Below are positions 46,801 to 54,984 of a stretch of 64,000 bases of DNA, one piece after another. Source of the stretch: Misgurnus anguillicaudatus (lineage: Eukaryota; Chordata; Actinopteri; Cypriniformes; Cobitidae); contig NC_073357.2 in assembly GCF_027580225.2 (NCBI RefSeq), positions 45,160,001 to 45,224,000 on the forward strand, written 5' to 3'. Made by a program: the position numbers and the translations under genes. Below the pieces are notes generated by a model. That model had not been told where the DNA came from. It did not search any database and was given only the letters and a program-made list of their open reading frames with translations. Numbering within the stretch: the first letter of the stretch is position 1; each line of letters starts with the position of its first letter.

Positions 46801-49800
46801 CAATCCCAAACGAAGCATAAGGGTCTTATCTGGCAAAACAATTGTCATTTTTGACAATAAAAATAACAAATATCCACTTTTAAAGCACAACTTCTCGTTT
46901 AGATCTGGTCGTCATGCGCTAGCTTGACCCTACGCAATACGTCATCACGTCAAGAGGTCACAGAGGACGAACGCGAAACTCCGCCCCAGTGTTTACAAGT
47001 GTGGTGAAAGAGGACCGTTCCTATGTTGTTGTATGTCAACTGATACTAATTAATGTCTTTGTGTCAGTTTATTGTTTACAATGGTCCGCAAATGTGCGTT
47101 TTATATATGTAACACGTGACCTCCCTACGTCACTACGCATTTACGTTAGGTCGTCCTGGACCTGACCTAAACGAGAAGTTGTGCTTTAAAAGTGTATATT
47201 TGTTATTTTTCTTGTCAAAAATTACAATCGTTTTGCTAGATAAGACCCTTATGCCCTGTTTGGTATTGTTTATAGTCCTTTGAAACTCCGTTGAAAAAAA
47301 CTGTTAAATGTTGAGTTAAGTATTAATTGTTGGTGTCTATTAAACTCCATTAAAATGAGAAAAATCCTGCAATGTTTTCCTCAAAAAACATAATTTCTTC
47401 TCGACTGAACAAAGAAAGACATCAACATTTTGGATGACATTGTGGTGAGTAAATTATCTGGATTTTTCTTTTAAGAAAATGGAATATTCCTTTAACTGGA
47501 AGTTCTACAGTTACTTACCACAAAATGCAGTTACAGTAACTCACTGGCAACGAGTTACCGCATATACAGTGTTCCTGCCTTGGAATGCTGCCTCCGAATG
47601 AAGCATTTTAGAGATTTCGGATGCAGCCACAGTATGTTCCCTGAGAATTGAACGTGTTATGTTTCCATTGCTAGCACAATGTTCCACTGGTTCAGCTAAA
47701 GGAACTTTGTGTTTATTATGTAGTGATGACCTTTTATTAGGATTCCTGTAAAATTTTACCTTTTGCAGAACGCCATTTACTCTGACCTTACGTCTATGGG
47801 ATGTCTTCATCCTTGAGGGTGAGAAAGTTCTGACAGCCATGGCTTACACCATCCTTCAACTTCACAAAAGTAAGTTCCTCTTTTAATTATTTGGTGCTCT
47901 AATACTAAATTAACAATCATTCAGTACAAAGATATGCAGAAAATACACCTCAGTCCATAATCACTGATTACTTCAAAATGCTAATGAATGTTTCTTGACA
48001 ATGAATTCCTTTTGACATAAGTTCCGTTAAAAATCCCTAAGATGATTTACTTTTATAATCTTATTCTCCATATGTCTCCACATACATTAAACATTCACAA
48101 ATAGTCACATAATTGGAAGTCATTGACTGTCTTCAGTGTCACAATAACTGTATTCATTCATTTCCAGAAAGTTTACTTAAGATGTCTCTGGAAGACCTGA
48201 GAGAGTTCCTGCAGGAGAAGATAGGAAAGTCCATCTACCTCAATGATGACTTTGTCATAGAGCATCTGAAGGTTTCCATGTCTGAACTTCGCAAAATGAA
48301 GTTAGACCTCCCACCACCAGGTTCACAGATTGTCTTTATTTGATATTTTACTATATAACGTTGTATGTTTAGTCATCTGAACAATTTTGTCACTGTTTAC
48401 TTTTGTCATTCATTACTACTTACTAAACAATTGTCGTTGTCATCTGTACAATGATCCATTTTTATTCTTATTTGTTGTTTAGGTATTTTTATGTTTCATT
48501 TATTTATGCATTTAGTTTAAAGGGGGCATATCATGAAAATCTGACTTTTTCTGTGTTTAAGTGTTATAATTGACCTATGGGTAAGCCACGTCCCCTCCAC
48601 TCACTTGGACAAACAATAAACATTCGGTGATATGCGCTATGGCAGCTGTCACAGTAGGAGACATTTCACAGGAGGGAATTCATGATTTTTGGAGACAGAA
48701 AAACCATATATCTTCTCGAAGTCACCAAAAGGGCCTTAACTATGCATTGGAGGGTTATATTAATAATTTTATTGTTGAGAAGGTCGATGAAAAGCTTCAG
48801 GCAAAAATGTACAGGTCACAGTGTAAACGCGATAAACCGCATTTCGTTGCCATCATGATCATATTAAATATGTACAGGTCTAAGTTGCATACGTTTCCAG
48901 GACAAGTCTTTTTACCATCTTTACCAAGAGTATCTCTCCGTTAGTTTGATGCTACAGTATTTACATCAGGGATGGGCAACTTCGGACCTGGAGGGCCGGT
49001 GTCCTGCAGAGTTTAGCTCCAACCATAATTAAACACACCTGAAGCAGCCAATTAAGGTCTTACTAGGCATACTAGAAACTTTTAGGCAGGACCGAAGTTG
49101 CCCATCCCTGATTTACATGAACCATTCAGCATAACATTGCTATTACAAATAACTGTTATCTCAATTATTTACAGATAAGTTAATGAAGCTAAGTGACAGA
49201 ATGTTACAATGCAGCTAGAAGCTAACGGTAACGTTTTATGTGAAAAAATAGTTTTGAATGAAATTTGTCTCCCCTTGTGATGTCAGAAGGGGATAATACC
49301 ACTCCTTAATCTGCACTATCCAATCACGCCACTGCCATTTAGTGCAGAGATCAACTCGTTTGCATTTAAAGGGACACACCCAAAAGCGGCACATTTTTGC
49401 TCACACCTACAAATTGGCAATGTTAACATTCTATAAAAATGATCTATATTGTATTATGAGCTAGAACTTCACATACACACTCTGGGGACACCTAAGATTT
49501 ATTTAACATTTTACAAAAGTCTTGTGAAATGTCCCCTTTAAACAATCTTTTATTTAGTATTATCAATTTCCACAATAATTAATAAATATCAGTTTTTAAT
49601 CTATTCCTATTGTTAAATATTTCTATTTCACAGCTAAGCCTGATGAGTTTCCACGGATGCCACTTGGCCTGGAGCTGCCTGTAGTTCTGACTCCATTAAA
49701 ACAACCCAAACCCAGCCCTTCAGAAGATACGCCCAACAAAGCCCAACTCGCCAAACGGCCCCCAACCTCTCTGCACATCTCTCTACAGCAGGAGTGCATT

Positions 49801-50400
49801 ATATTGGATGACAGCCCTCCACAAGACAAAAAAACCTTTCGAGATGGAGGTACAGGCAGTATGTCACCCCTCCCCTCACCTGACCCTGTCGTAGTGCACA
49901 GGCCGGTTCCCCTCACTCCTGACGGAATGATAGGAGCTCCTGAGGACGGTGGTGAATGGCCTCCTCCATATGAACCTCCTAAAAATACTGTCCCAGAGCT
50001 CAGTAAGGTGCAGCCTGAGATGTGTCACCCTACTCCACCTCCAAATTTAGATGATGCATCGCTATCCAATATAGAGCCTTCACAAACATCTCTATACTTT
50101 GAGCAGGACAGTTCAGAGACAACAGAGGGGTGTGTGGTGGGTCTTTTACCCTCAAATAAATTTCAAAATGTCATGGCTCACCTATTGCATCAATCTTACA
50201 GTATTTCCAATATTAAACATCTACATGAGGGACAGAATAGAGATCATGAAAATCAGTCTTCTGATCAATTTTCTGTTTTGCCCAAAACATCCTCAGCACC
50301 CTGTGGACCTTCCAGGGGAATTCCCACAGTTCACTCCGACCCTCTGTTTCAACACACACCTCACTCCGCCCAACACTTGCCTAAGTCTGAGACTTTTTAA
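31802..50400 (+). CDS. usp6nl-like: USP6NL-like (RN-tre) TBC-domain Rab GTPase-activating protein, 13 coding exons
   Basis: Span of the coding gene; exons are listed separately. The spliced product would be about 613 residues, shorter than human USP6NL (828). Homology was judged from memory of human USP6NL: WEDADY and [14 protein letters not shown] near the N-terminus, GIPLQLRG starting the TBC domain, [10 protein letters not shown] with the Arg finger (R149 here, equivalent to R150 of RN-tre), SYCQGMSQ with the Gln finger (Q186), then FPKL, TPFTL and LDLPPPG. RN-tre activates GTP hydrolysis on Rab5, Rab41/43 and Rab30 and acts in endocytosis and Golgi traffic (family knowledge). The Pro-rich tail has PPPYEPP, but I see no PxxDY Eps8 motif. 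Two oddities threaten the frame: a nonstandard donor after exon 9 and one extra base at the exon 10/11 junction. It may be a paralogue, a decaying copy, or carry sequence errors. Confidence 0.85.
31874..33213 (+). other. Intron 1 (left part), no recognised features
   Basis: AT-rich intronic DNA. Open frames at 32098-32626 are not bounded by splice sites that fit the gene and have no recognised product. Confidence 0.4.
33218..33598. mobile_element. TTAA-flanked MITE family H
   Basis: Ends GGGGGTCGCACACTGGACGC and GTGTGCGACCCCCT; TTAA at 33214-33217 and 33599-33602. A second pair inside (GAGCTCAGCGCC / GGCGCTGAGCTGG) extends the hairpin. Noncoding, in intron 1. Confidence 0.75.
33731..33815 (-). 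repeat. L2 LINE 3' tail fragment
   Basis: Shares GAGCACTTTTCACAATAC and GCAGTTTTACAGAAAATGC with the tail at 37571 and, less closely, with 22370 and 5556. Only the tail is present. Confidence 0.6.
33858..33943 (+). CDS. usp6nl-like: USP6NL-like exon 2
   Basis: Acceptor GTTTCAG, donor CA|GTAAGT. It encodes [17 protein letters not shown] followed by VTDRFGFL, the segment just before the TBC domain that is nearly identical in human USP6NL. Ends in phase 2; the split His codon is completed by exon 3. Confidence 0.9.
34072..34428. mobile_element. TTAA-flanked MITE family G (copy 2)
   Basis: TTAA at 34068-34071 and 34429-34432. Same interior as 26778-27122, but with a short additional segment (GTGCGACGTCACTTCCTG) near the left end. 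In intron 2. Confidence 0.8.
34682..34721 (+). CDS. usp6nl-like: USP6NL-like exon 3
   Basis: A 40-base exon between TTCCCACAG and AAG|GTAATG, encoding [13 protein letters not shown]. It continues the FLH-EEELP motif of the family. Ends in phase 0. Confidence 0.85.
35414..35494 (+). CDS. usp6nl-like: USP6NL-like exon 4
   Basis: Acceptor TATGCAG, donor CGG|GTGAGG; 27 codons in phase 0. It encodes [15 protein letters not shown] then [10 protein letters not shown], the charged helix leading into the TBC domain (human: QKHLEIERTTKWLKM). Confidence 0.88.
36003..36110 (+). CDS. usp6nl-like: USP6NL-like exon 5, start of TBC domain
   Basis: Acceptor TTTGTGCAG, donor GAG|GTACAA; 36 codons. It includes [20 protein letters not shown], the TBC motif A in which the RG(x)W group opens the GAP fold. 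Confidence 0.9.
36111..36447 (+). other. Intron 5 (left part), no recognised features
   Basis: No gene or repeat recognised. The coding frame of exon 5 runs open to a TAA at about 36159, which is intronic. Confidence 0.35.
36448..37082. mobile_element. Inverted-repeat element in intron 5
   Basis: Ends ACTAGGGTGGCTACTAATGG and GACCACCCTAGT pair with gaps. Further in, TTGCTCAAGGCCTTTGAA and its complement CTTCAAAGGTCTTGAGCAA also pair, showing a long degenerate hairpin. Noncoding. Confidence 0.55.
37571..37650 (-). repeat. L2 LINE 3' tail fragment
   Basis: Contains TTATTTGTATAGCACTTTTC and GCTTTACAGAAAATGCATG, as in the other L2 tails of this window. Confidence 0.6.
37999..38108 (+). CDS. usp6nl-like: USP6NL-like exon 6, Arg-finger exon
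   Basis: Acceptor ATTGACAG, donor AA|GTAAGT. It encodes [17 protein letters not shown]. The IxxDxxR motif supplies the catalytic arginine finger that TBC GAPs insert into the Rab active site; the arginine is R149 of the predicted protein. Ends in phase 2. Confidence 0.92.
38109..39644 (+). other. Intron 6, no recognised features
   Basis: AT-rich intron. Minus-strand frames at 38735-39333 encode low-complexity hydrophobic products and are not supported as genes. Confidence 0.4.
39645..39693 (+). CDS. usp6nl-like: USP6NL-like exon 7
   Basis: Acceptor TTTACAG, donor ACG|GTAAGA. A 49-base exon encoding [16 protein letters not shown], a TBC core helix with near identity to human ([16 protein letters not shown]). 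Confidence 0.92.
39775..39895 (+). CDS. usp6nl-like: USP6NL-like exon 8, Gln-finger exon
   Basis: Acceptor TCCACAG, donor G|GTGAGC. It encodes [26 protein letters not shown] and KHAMHG. The YxQ motif gives the catalytic glutamine finger (Q186). Ends in phase 1. The adjacent frame continues open into the intron to 40020, which is read-through and not exon. Confidence 0.92.
40152..41674. mobile_element. Harbinger-like element relic in intron 8, with nested TTAA element
   Basis: Left edge GGGCCAGATTTACTAACAG and right edge TTTAGTAAATCTGTCCG form an inverted pair. Just inside the left part a short frame reads [14 protein letters not shown] (from 40454), which resembles the start of a Harbinger-type transposase, then stops. 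The element at 40612-41298 is inserted in it. The region 41370-41580 has short open frames on both strands without a recognised product. Confidence 0.5.
40612..41298. mobile_element. TTAA-flanked element family I, nested
   Basis: TTAA at 40608-40611 and 41299-41302. Ends GGGGCAGTGAATTTGTCG (left) and TTTGATTCACCGCTCCT (right) are imperfect inverted repeats. Open frames at 41024-41272 are not recognised. Confidence 0.65.
41754..41857 (+). CDS. usp6nl-like: USP6NL-like exon 9 (3' end uncertain)
   Basis: Acceptor CATTAAAG. It encodes [20 protein letters not shown] and then LLPKLKKHL. In human the next exon would begin right after HL, at 41848 here, but the bases following are GATAAG rather than GTAAG. 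A GT donor nine bases later (ATT|GTTAAG, after 41857) keeps the frame and adds three residues (DKI). The end given uses that donor; 41848 with a GA donor is the alternative. The frame otherwise runs to a TAA at 41885. Confidence 0.75.
42070..42887. mobile_element. Inverted-repeat element in intron 9, with nested element
   Basis: Ends CACCAAAGCTTTAAAACGC and GCGTCAAAGCTTTGGTG pair. A second, smaller element (42397-42816) lies inside it. Confidence 0.6.
42397..42816. mobile_element. Nested MITE with GCTGCATCCGAAA ends
   Basis: Ends GCTGCATCCGAAACCACATAC (first 13 bases conserved) and GGTTGTTTCGGATGCAGC are inverted repeats. TACTGTACAGTA and ACTATATAGTA palindromes lie just inside. The same ends flank 46173-47627. 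Confidence 0.65.
43653..43718 (+). CDS. usp6nl-like: USP6NL-like exon 10
   Basis: Acceptor CCATTTAG, donor AGA|GTAAGT; 22 codons in phase 0. It encodes [20 protein letters not shown] then DR, matching human SFYTMKWFFQCFLDR. The following exon does not join in frame (see next). Confidence 0.85.
44055..44795. mobile_element. TTAA-flanked element family J, with nested family F element
   Basis: TTAA at 44051-44054 and 44796-44799; ends AGGGATAGTTCAC and GTGAACTATCCCT are exact inverted repeats. The interior has TGTCATCATTTACTCATCC, typical of a very common cyprinid MITE. Family F is inserted at 44155-44471. Intron 10. Confidence 0.78.
44155..44471. mobile_element. TTAA-flanked MITE family F (copy 2), nested
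   Basis: TTAA at 44151-44154 and 44472-44475. It is the reverse complement of 18198-18512, sharing TTTGCTCCCCCTACAGGTTA and GGAAACTTCTTTAGTGCGGT in this sense. Confidence 0.78.
44844..45246. repeat. Large palindrome enclosing an inverted-repeat element
   Basis: The outer arms (about 44844-44942 and 45148-45246) are inverted copies with about two mismatches by eye, starting TGTGTCTACACCAGATAATA on one side and its complement on the other. The inner part (about 44932-45162) has its own ends ACACTGCAAAAATT / AATTTGCAGTGT and an internal inverted pair around AAATTAATTTCAAC. Could be a foldback transposon or an inverted duplication of flanking DNA. Confidence 0.65.
45284..45450 (+). repeat. tRNA-derived SINE
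   Basis: The head has an A-box-like GTAGTTCAACTGGTCAATC and a B-box-like GGGTTCAATTCAGGG, the Pol III promoter of a tRNA-related SINE. The tail has GTCCCTTTGGATAAAAGCAT and CTGCCAAATGCATAAAT, the widely conserved 3' domain of fish SINEs. A partial relative is at about 52890-52975. Confidence 0.7.
46173..47627. mobile_element. MITE with GCTGCATCCGAAA-type ends split by a foldback element
   Basis: Left edge GCTGGGTCCGAAACCTTAGG and right edge GATTTCGGATGCAGC are inverted copies like 42397-42816. The foldback element 46578-47491 sits between them. The right edge is about 140 bp from the acceptor of USP6NL-like exon 11. Confidence 0.5.
46578..47491. mobile_element. Foldback element family B (copy 3)
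   Basis: TTAA at 46574-46577 and 47492-47495. Left edge AGAAATATTCCATTTTCTT and right edge AAGAAAATGGAATATTCCT pair with one mismatch, and pairing continues through most of both arms. Noncoding. Confidence 0.75.
47769..47869 (+). CDS. usp6nl-like: USP6NL-like exon 11, one excess base at its 5' edge
   Basis: Acceptor CTTTTGCAG ends at 47768, and donor AAAA|GTAAGT follows 47869. Read from 47770 it encodes [20 protein letters not shown] then [13 protein letters not shown], the last helices of the TBC domain. Standard splicing from exon 10 (phase 0) instead includes the extra A at 47769 and shifts the frame, reaching TGA at 47814-47816. No alternative AG or GT nearby restores the frame. Confidence 0.82.
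48168..48320 (+). CDS. usp6nl-like: USP6NL-like exon 12
   Basis: Acceptor ATTTCCAG, donor CCAG|GTTCAC. It encodes [43 protein letters not shown], matching human KLSMEELVEFFQE, DDFVIEQLQISMTELKRAK and LDLPEPG. Ends in phase 1. Confidence 0.9.
48627..48944 (+). pseudogene. ORF fragment resembling SWIM/YqaJ-associated proteins
   Basis: Coding begins within the ATG at 48636-48638 ([13 protein letters not shown]...) and runs to TAG at 48942. The central part, [20 protein letters not shown] then [14 protein letters not shown], resembles the segment just before the SWIM zinc finger in fish proteins that also carry a YqaJ nuclease domain (GYV-x-V pattern followed by SQ-K-P-V). The Cys-His finger and nuclease are missing. 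The link is from memory and unverified. Confidence 0.35.
48967..49110. mobile_element. hAT-like MITE with 8-bp target duplication
   Basis: 144 bp with ends CAGGGATGGGCAACTTCGG and CCGAAGTTGCCCATCCCTG, exact inverted repeats, and a perfect 8-bp duplication ATTTACAT at 48959-48966 and 49111-49118. An 8-bp TSD is the hAT signature. It is nested inside family A copy 4. Confidence 0.88.
49634..50400 (+). CDS. usp6nl-like: USP6NL-like exon 13, last coding exon, Pro-rich tail
   Basis: Acceptor TATTTCACAG, stop TAA at 50398-50400; 255 codons without interruption. It begins [16 protein letters not shown] (human: KEDEYPKKPLGQLPPE) and continues as a disordered Pro/Ser-rich tail with [24 protein letters not shown] and EWPPPYEPP. 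The PPPY could bind a WW domain, and the RPVP and PPP clusters are possible SH3 ligands (inference). The tail is roughly 200 residues shorter than in human USP6NL. That it has stayed open argues against an old pseudogene. Confidence 0.85.
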
Positions 50401-51087
50401 ACCGCCGGCCATCTTATACTTTAGTGCTTTGCTAATGTTTCGTTGGAACGTGTACAATTTTGTGAAGCAAATAATGTAGTATTTAACCTTTCAGCAGGAT
50501 AAGTTTTTTCTTGTAGGTTGCACTCAAAACAACACAGCAGGTCATTGAATTTTATTTGAAGTGTAAAAACCTTATGTAATTCTAACACTGTTGTATATGC
50601 GGCCTCAAAAACTTTGACACACTGCCAAGAGAAACTTGATAACAAAAGTGAGCTGGCTCGCTGAAAACTTAAGTTAAGTTATGAACATAATTATAGCCCA
50701 AAACATAAGTGCATGTGGGTTTGTACAGAACATCCATTGATTAAAGAAATGAATCACATTCAGCAATACGACACATTTTCACTACAGCATGTTGTATTGT
50801 AGCAACATGCAAAATCATCTATAAGAAGTTATACCGATCCATGTTAAATAGCACAGCAGCCTTTCCAGTAAATAGTTACATATTTCTGTGGTCATTTTAA
50901 TTGCCATTTATAGATGGGTTCAGTCTGTGATTTATTCTGGTAGAAAATACCACTAATGCTAAACGGTATAATGGAATGTGCATTACATGCACACTGAGCA
51001 CCAGAGTAAAGCCTCAAATTTATAAAAGACGGCTACAGTGACTTGTTATTTAACCTCACATACAGAAAAGCTGATGATGGCAATAAA
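50401..51087 (+). other. usp6nl-like: Presumed 3' UTR of the USP6NL-like gene, with poly(A) signal
   Basis: No coding sequence or obvious repeat follows the stop codon until 51265. The first standard AATAAA hexamer noted is at 51082-51087 (inside GGCAATAAAAGC), a plausible cleavage signal. The 3' UTR length is inferred. Confidence 0.4.
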
Positions 51088-51268
51088 AGCATGACCTTGA
51101 CTGAGACTGAATGATATTTTTCTGGTGATTCTTAATCACAATTGTATGTACATTTGGCATTTGTACTTGTGTGAACATTTTGTACATTTAGCTTTTTAGA
51201 GTATTGTATTTTAATGCAGATTTTTGGATTTGTAACAATAATATCAGATTTTCAGATAACTAGATTAA

Positions 51269-51950
51269 AGGAATAGTCTACTCATTTTCAATATTGAAAT
51301 ATGTTATTGCCTTGGCTGGGAGTTGTTGATGCATCCCTCTGTCGTCTGTGTGCGTGCACGTGGGCGCTGGAGCGCGCTGCGACGCTTCGATGGCGTTTGG
51401 CTTGGCCCCATTCGTTCAATGGTGCCATTTGGAGATGGAGTTGGAAGTGACCAAACACATCAACGTAACGTAAAATAAAACGTGGCGCTTTTCTGGGCGG
51501 ATTTGGGGGAGGAGCTGTGTTTTGTGGCGTGGTAGCACTTTTGGGAGTACTTTGACTCGGCGCAGTAACACCCTCCCTCTCCCATTATGAGAGTGAGAAG
51601 GGGAGCGGACTTTTCAGGCGAGTCGAAGTGCTCCCAGGGGTGCTGTTGCGCCATAGAGTGTAGTTCCTCTTTTGAATCCGCTTGGAAAAGCGCTACGTTT
51701 TATTTTGTACCACCAAACTTGCTCGTATAACTACTCGTCTTAAATAGGAAAAACGTTGATGTGTTTGGTCACTTCTGGCTTTGTCTCTGGATGGTGCCGT
51801 TGAATGGGTGGGGCTGGGCTGAATGCTGTCGGGGCGTCGCGGTGGGCTCCGGCGCTTGCGTGCGCGCGCACAGATGGTGGAGGGATGTGTCAACAATTCT
51901 TAGTTAAGGAAATAACATATTTTAATATTGAAAATGAGTAGACTATTCCT
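51269..51950. mobile_element. TTAA-flanked long inverted-repeat element family K
   Basis: TTAA at 51265-51268 and 51951-51954. Left edge AGGAATAGTCTACTCATTTT, right edge AAAATGAGTAGACTATTCCT, exact inverse. Pairing continues through ACCAAACACATCAACG / CGTTGATGTGTTTGG. GC-rich interior, no gene. Confidence 0.75.
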
Positions 51951-52264
51951 TTAACAGGTTCTTGCTTTTGACATATGTACTTTTGTTTTGGCCATCACTA
52001 TGTATAGATAGAACAGTGTGAAAACTACCATTTAAATATTTACGTTTAACTTGTAATCCTATTGGTTAACAATGGAAACTGTTATGAGTATTCAACTATT
52101 CTAAATTTAATCAATGTTAAACAGTGTTTCTGTTTTAAAGCTTGTGTATTTTAAGGCATTGAAATATTAGGATGTTTAATTAATATCTTAATAGGCACTG
52201 TATTGTTATTATATAGATGGCTTTTTACATTATATACTGTGTCAAATGATCTTGCCTCTGTTAA

Positions 52265-52631
52265 AGGTGCAGTGTGTAATTTTTAAAAGGATCTCTTGAC
52301 AGAAATGCAAAATAATATACAAAACTATATTTTTAGGAGAGTATAAAGACCTTTTTATAATGAACTGTTAAGTTTTTATTACCTTAGAATGAGGCGTTTT
52401 TATCTACATACACTGATGGTCCCCTTACGTGGAAGTCGCCATTTTGTTCCGCCATGTTTCTACAGAAGCCCTTAACGGACAAACTTTTTTTACTAAGTTG
52501 TCTACGTTGTTTTCCGGTGGTGGCTATCGTAGCTATGCGTTTCAAAAGCGATGGGTAAGCAGTGGACTGAGCCGTTGGTTGCAATTCGCAACCTCACCAC
52601 TAGATGCCGCTAAAATTTACACACTGCACCT
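52265..52631. mobile_element. TTAA-flanked MITE family D (copy 2)
   Basis: TTAA at 52261-52264 and 52632-52635; ends AGGTGCAGTGTGTAA and TTTACACACTGCACCT. Interior matches 12782-13160, e.g. TTTCTACAGAAGCCCTTAAC. Confidence 0.82.
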
Positions 52632-52635
52632 TTAA

Positions 52636-54040
52636 ATGCTCTGGTTATGTTTTTGAAATTCAAAATGTTTTCTGGGTTAGACATCTTAGTGTTTATTCCT
52701 CATTAAGGAGTTTTGAGAGCTCCAACCAAAACACTTTGGTTTTATTCAATATGTATATTGTAAATACATTTACTTTGTGATTCGATGTTTGAGTTAGATC
52801 TGCAGAAATATACGTTTTCTAATCTTATTTGGGCAGCTTTATTTTGAAATACATTTAGACACAGCAGGACAGCATATGCTAGAGCAGGGTTAAAGTTAAT
52901 GGGTTTGAACCCAGGGAACACACATACTGATAAAAAATTGTATAAATGAAATGGACAAATGCAATGTATATGTGAAACATCGATGCTCTGCTTGACCACA
53001 AGAGGGCTCTGTAAACACATTTTTTTTAAATACATCCTAACATATTCATCTTTGTGATTCAATGGGTTCCTTTTAATATTCAAAGCAACAGCTCACCAGT
53101 ATTGTAATATGTTTCTTGATTTGTTTTATTATGGTAGTGCATAACATGAATTAAAGCTCCTTCACTGTATACCGCAATGATCAGTAACATTTCAGATCTC
53201 AGCAAGGACATTGAAGATTCAGCTCTTACTAAGAGTTTTTAATTCATGAATTAAATCCCTTTACACAAGTGCTACACTAGGTGGACGTCTAAGGTGCAGA
53301 ATAATTAACATATCAGTTTTAATAGTAACAGTTATGATGATGAGGAGACCTTCACATTAGACTTTCACAATTCTACGGTTTATCTTTCATGTCTGTTTCC
53401 TGCTCTCTAAGGACATTGACAGCATGTGGTGACGCTGATTGCTGTGATTGATGCCACGCCTTTGTGAGTGTCATGCATCATAATTGAGCCTCGGTGATTT
53501 AGAGAAAATGGGATGACAAAAATGGAGCAGATGTGAAAAGATGACACATCATTATAAGTGAGCAGGTATTGATGTTCTCATCTGTGCTGAATTCTGCCAC
53601 GCAACACTTTATACTACAAAGATTATCAGACTGCACTGTGATCTGCTCTGTAACTTTTCTGGCCTTTAACCATGTTTGATCTAGAAACAAAGAAGAAATG
53701 CTCTCTCATAAATTTTAGATCAAACGGAACGATAGCAGAAAGAGACATAATGCAACTAGCCTGACAAAGCATCTCTTTTCAATACATTTAAAGCTTTGAT
53801 CTGGTTTTTATAAGCTCCTTTGAACAGTTGGAATTAACTTCCAGGGTTTATCACTTTTACAAACTGAACTCACCTCACACAAGTTAAATGTTTGAGATTA
53901 TGCCTTTCTGATCTACTCCAGGTTAACGCCCCAGGTTATCAATTCAAAGACCTGTTTGTTTAGACTTTGCCATGGGTGTTTAGCATCCCAAACAGTAAAG
54001 ATTGAAATCAACCTTTAAAGATAATGATCAAAGTGAGCAC
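52636..54040. other. Intergenic, partial SINE only
   Basis: A partial SINE (GGGTTTGAACCCAGGGAAC near 52903, then ACACATACTGATAAAA) is the only feature recognised. No exon. Confidence 0.35.
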
Positions 54041-54045
54041 TGTTT

Positions 54046-54310
54046 CACTCTAAAAACAAACGGTGCTAAATAGCACTAAAAGTGGTTCACTGGCTCGTAA
54101 TCATAGGGGAACCATTTTAAGTACCTGTGTAGCACCTCTGTAGAACCATATTGTGCTATAGAACCATATCTGGTGCTATAGTGGTGCTATCACCCCCGGC
54201 TGGTTCTTTATAGGTGCCTTATAGGGACTATATAGCACTAAAAATGGTTCCCATATGATTACGAGCGTTTAGTGCTATTTAGTACTAATTAGTGTTAGTC
54301 CAAACACTCT
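54046..54310. mobile_element. MITE with GTGCTATTTAGTACTAATTAG-type ends
   Basis: Left part CGGTGCTAAATAGCACTAAA and right part TTTAGTGCTATTTAGTACTA are inverted, with internal GGTTC units. A related copy is at 30075-30240. Confidence 0.5.
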
Positions 54311-54318
54311 TTGGGGTA

Positions 54319-54984
54319 GTTTCCTGGACAGGGCTTCTCCTAGTCCCTGACTAAAATACATATTAGATCTGCCTTAAGTTAAAAACACCTTGTACTGACA
54401 TATCTTGACATACAGTATGGGTCTTTCTACAGAAACGTTCACTTTTGGTATGGCAAGAGGTCTTAAAATTAATTTCTTTTTCTAACATTTAAACATTAAA
54501 CCACATTATTAGATTACTCTTTCACTTTATGAGTACCCATTAATAATATTTTTATTTTCATTTTTGTTTTTTAATGTAATTTACATTATATATTTGATAG
54601 TTTTGGACACATTATTTGATCTTAAAATAAAGCATTTTCCCTCTGTACATGACTGTGGGGACGAGCACTTATATGGTGCTTGGAGTTCTAATTAATTAAT
54701 AAAAATCAAATATTGCTACATTGATGGCTCAATAAGGTGTAATTGTTCAAATAACATGTTGTTTCATTTTAAAATATAGAAAATTGTAACCCTAAAGTGT
54801 TTTTCAAGTGTAATGTTTCTGTAAAGGCTAGGGACAGAAAAATTGACATTTCCGTAGAATGGGTGACATTGTTTTGTCTCATGATGCACACCGGTACTGT
54901 TTTTTGTAAGGTTTGTTTGTAAAAACATTGTCCTAATATAACTAAGGCCTAGTCCTGGATTAATCTAAACACTGTCCAGGAAAC
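54319..54984. mobile_element. Inverted-repeat element with TTTCCTGGACAG ends
   Basis: Ends GTTTCCTGGACAGGGCTTC and ACTGTCCAGGAAAC; second pairing GCCTAGTCCTGGATTAAT. Degraded interior, no gene. Related to 28933-30035. Confidence 0.55.

Larger units (their letters stand above)
48521..49537. mobile_element. TTAA family A (copy 4, inverted), long version with internal ORF
   Basis: TTAA at 48517-48520 and 49538-49541; ends AGGGGGCATATCATGA and TGTCCCCT. The flanking parts align, in reverse, with 2558-3084. The middle (48578 to about 49240) is not present in the shorter copies and holds the ORF at 48627-48944 and an hAT-like MITE at 48967-49110. It may be closer to the autonomous parent, or have captured host sequence. 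Intron 12. Confidence 0.65.
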
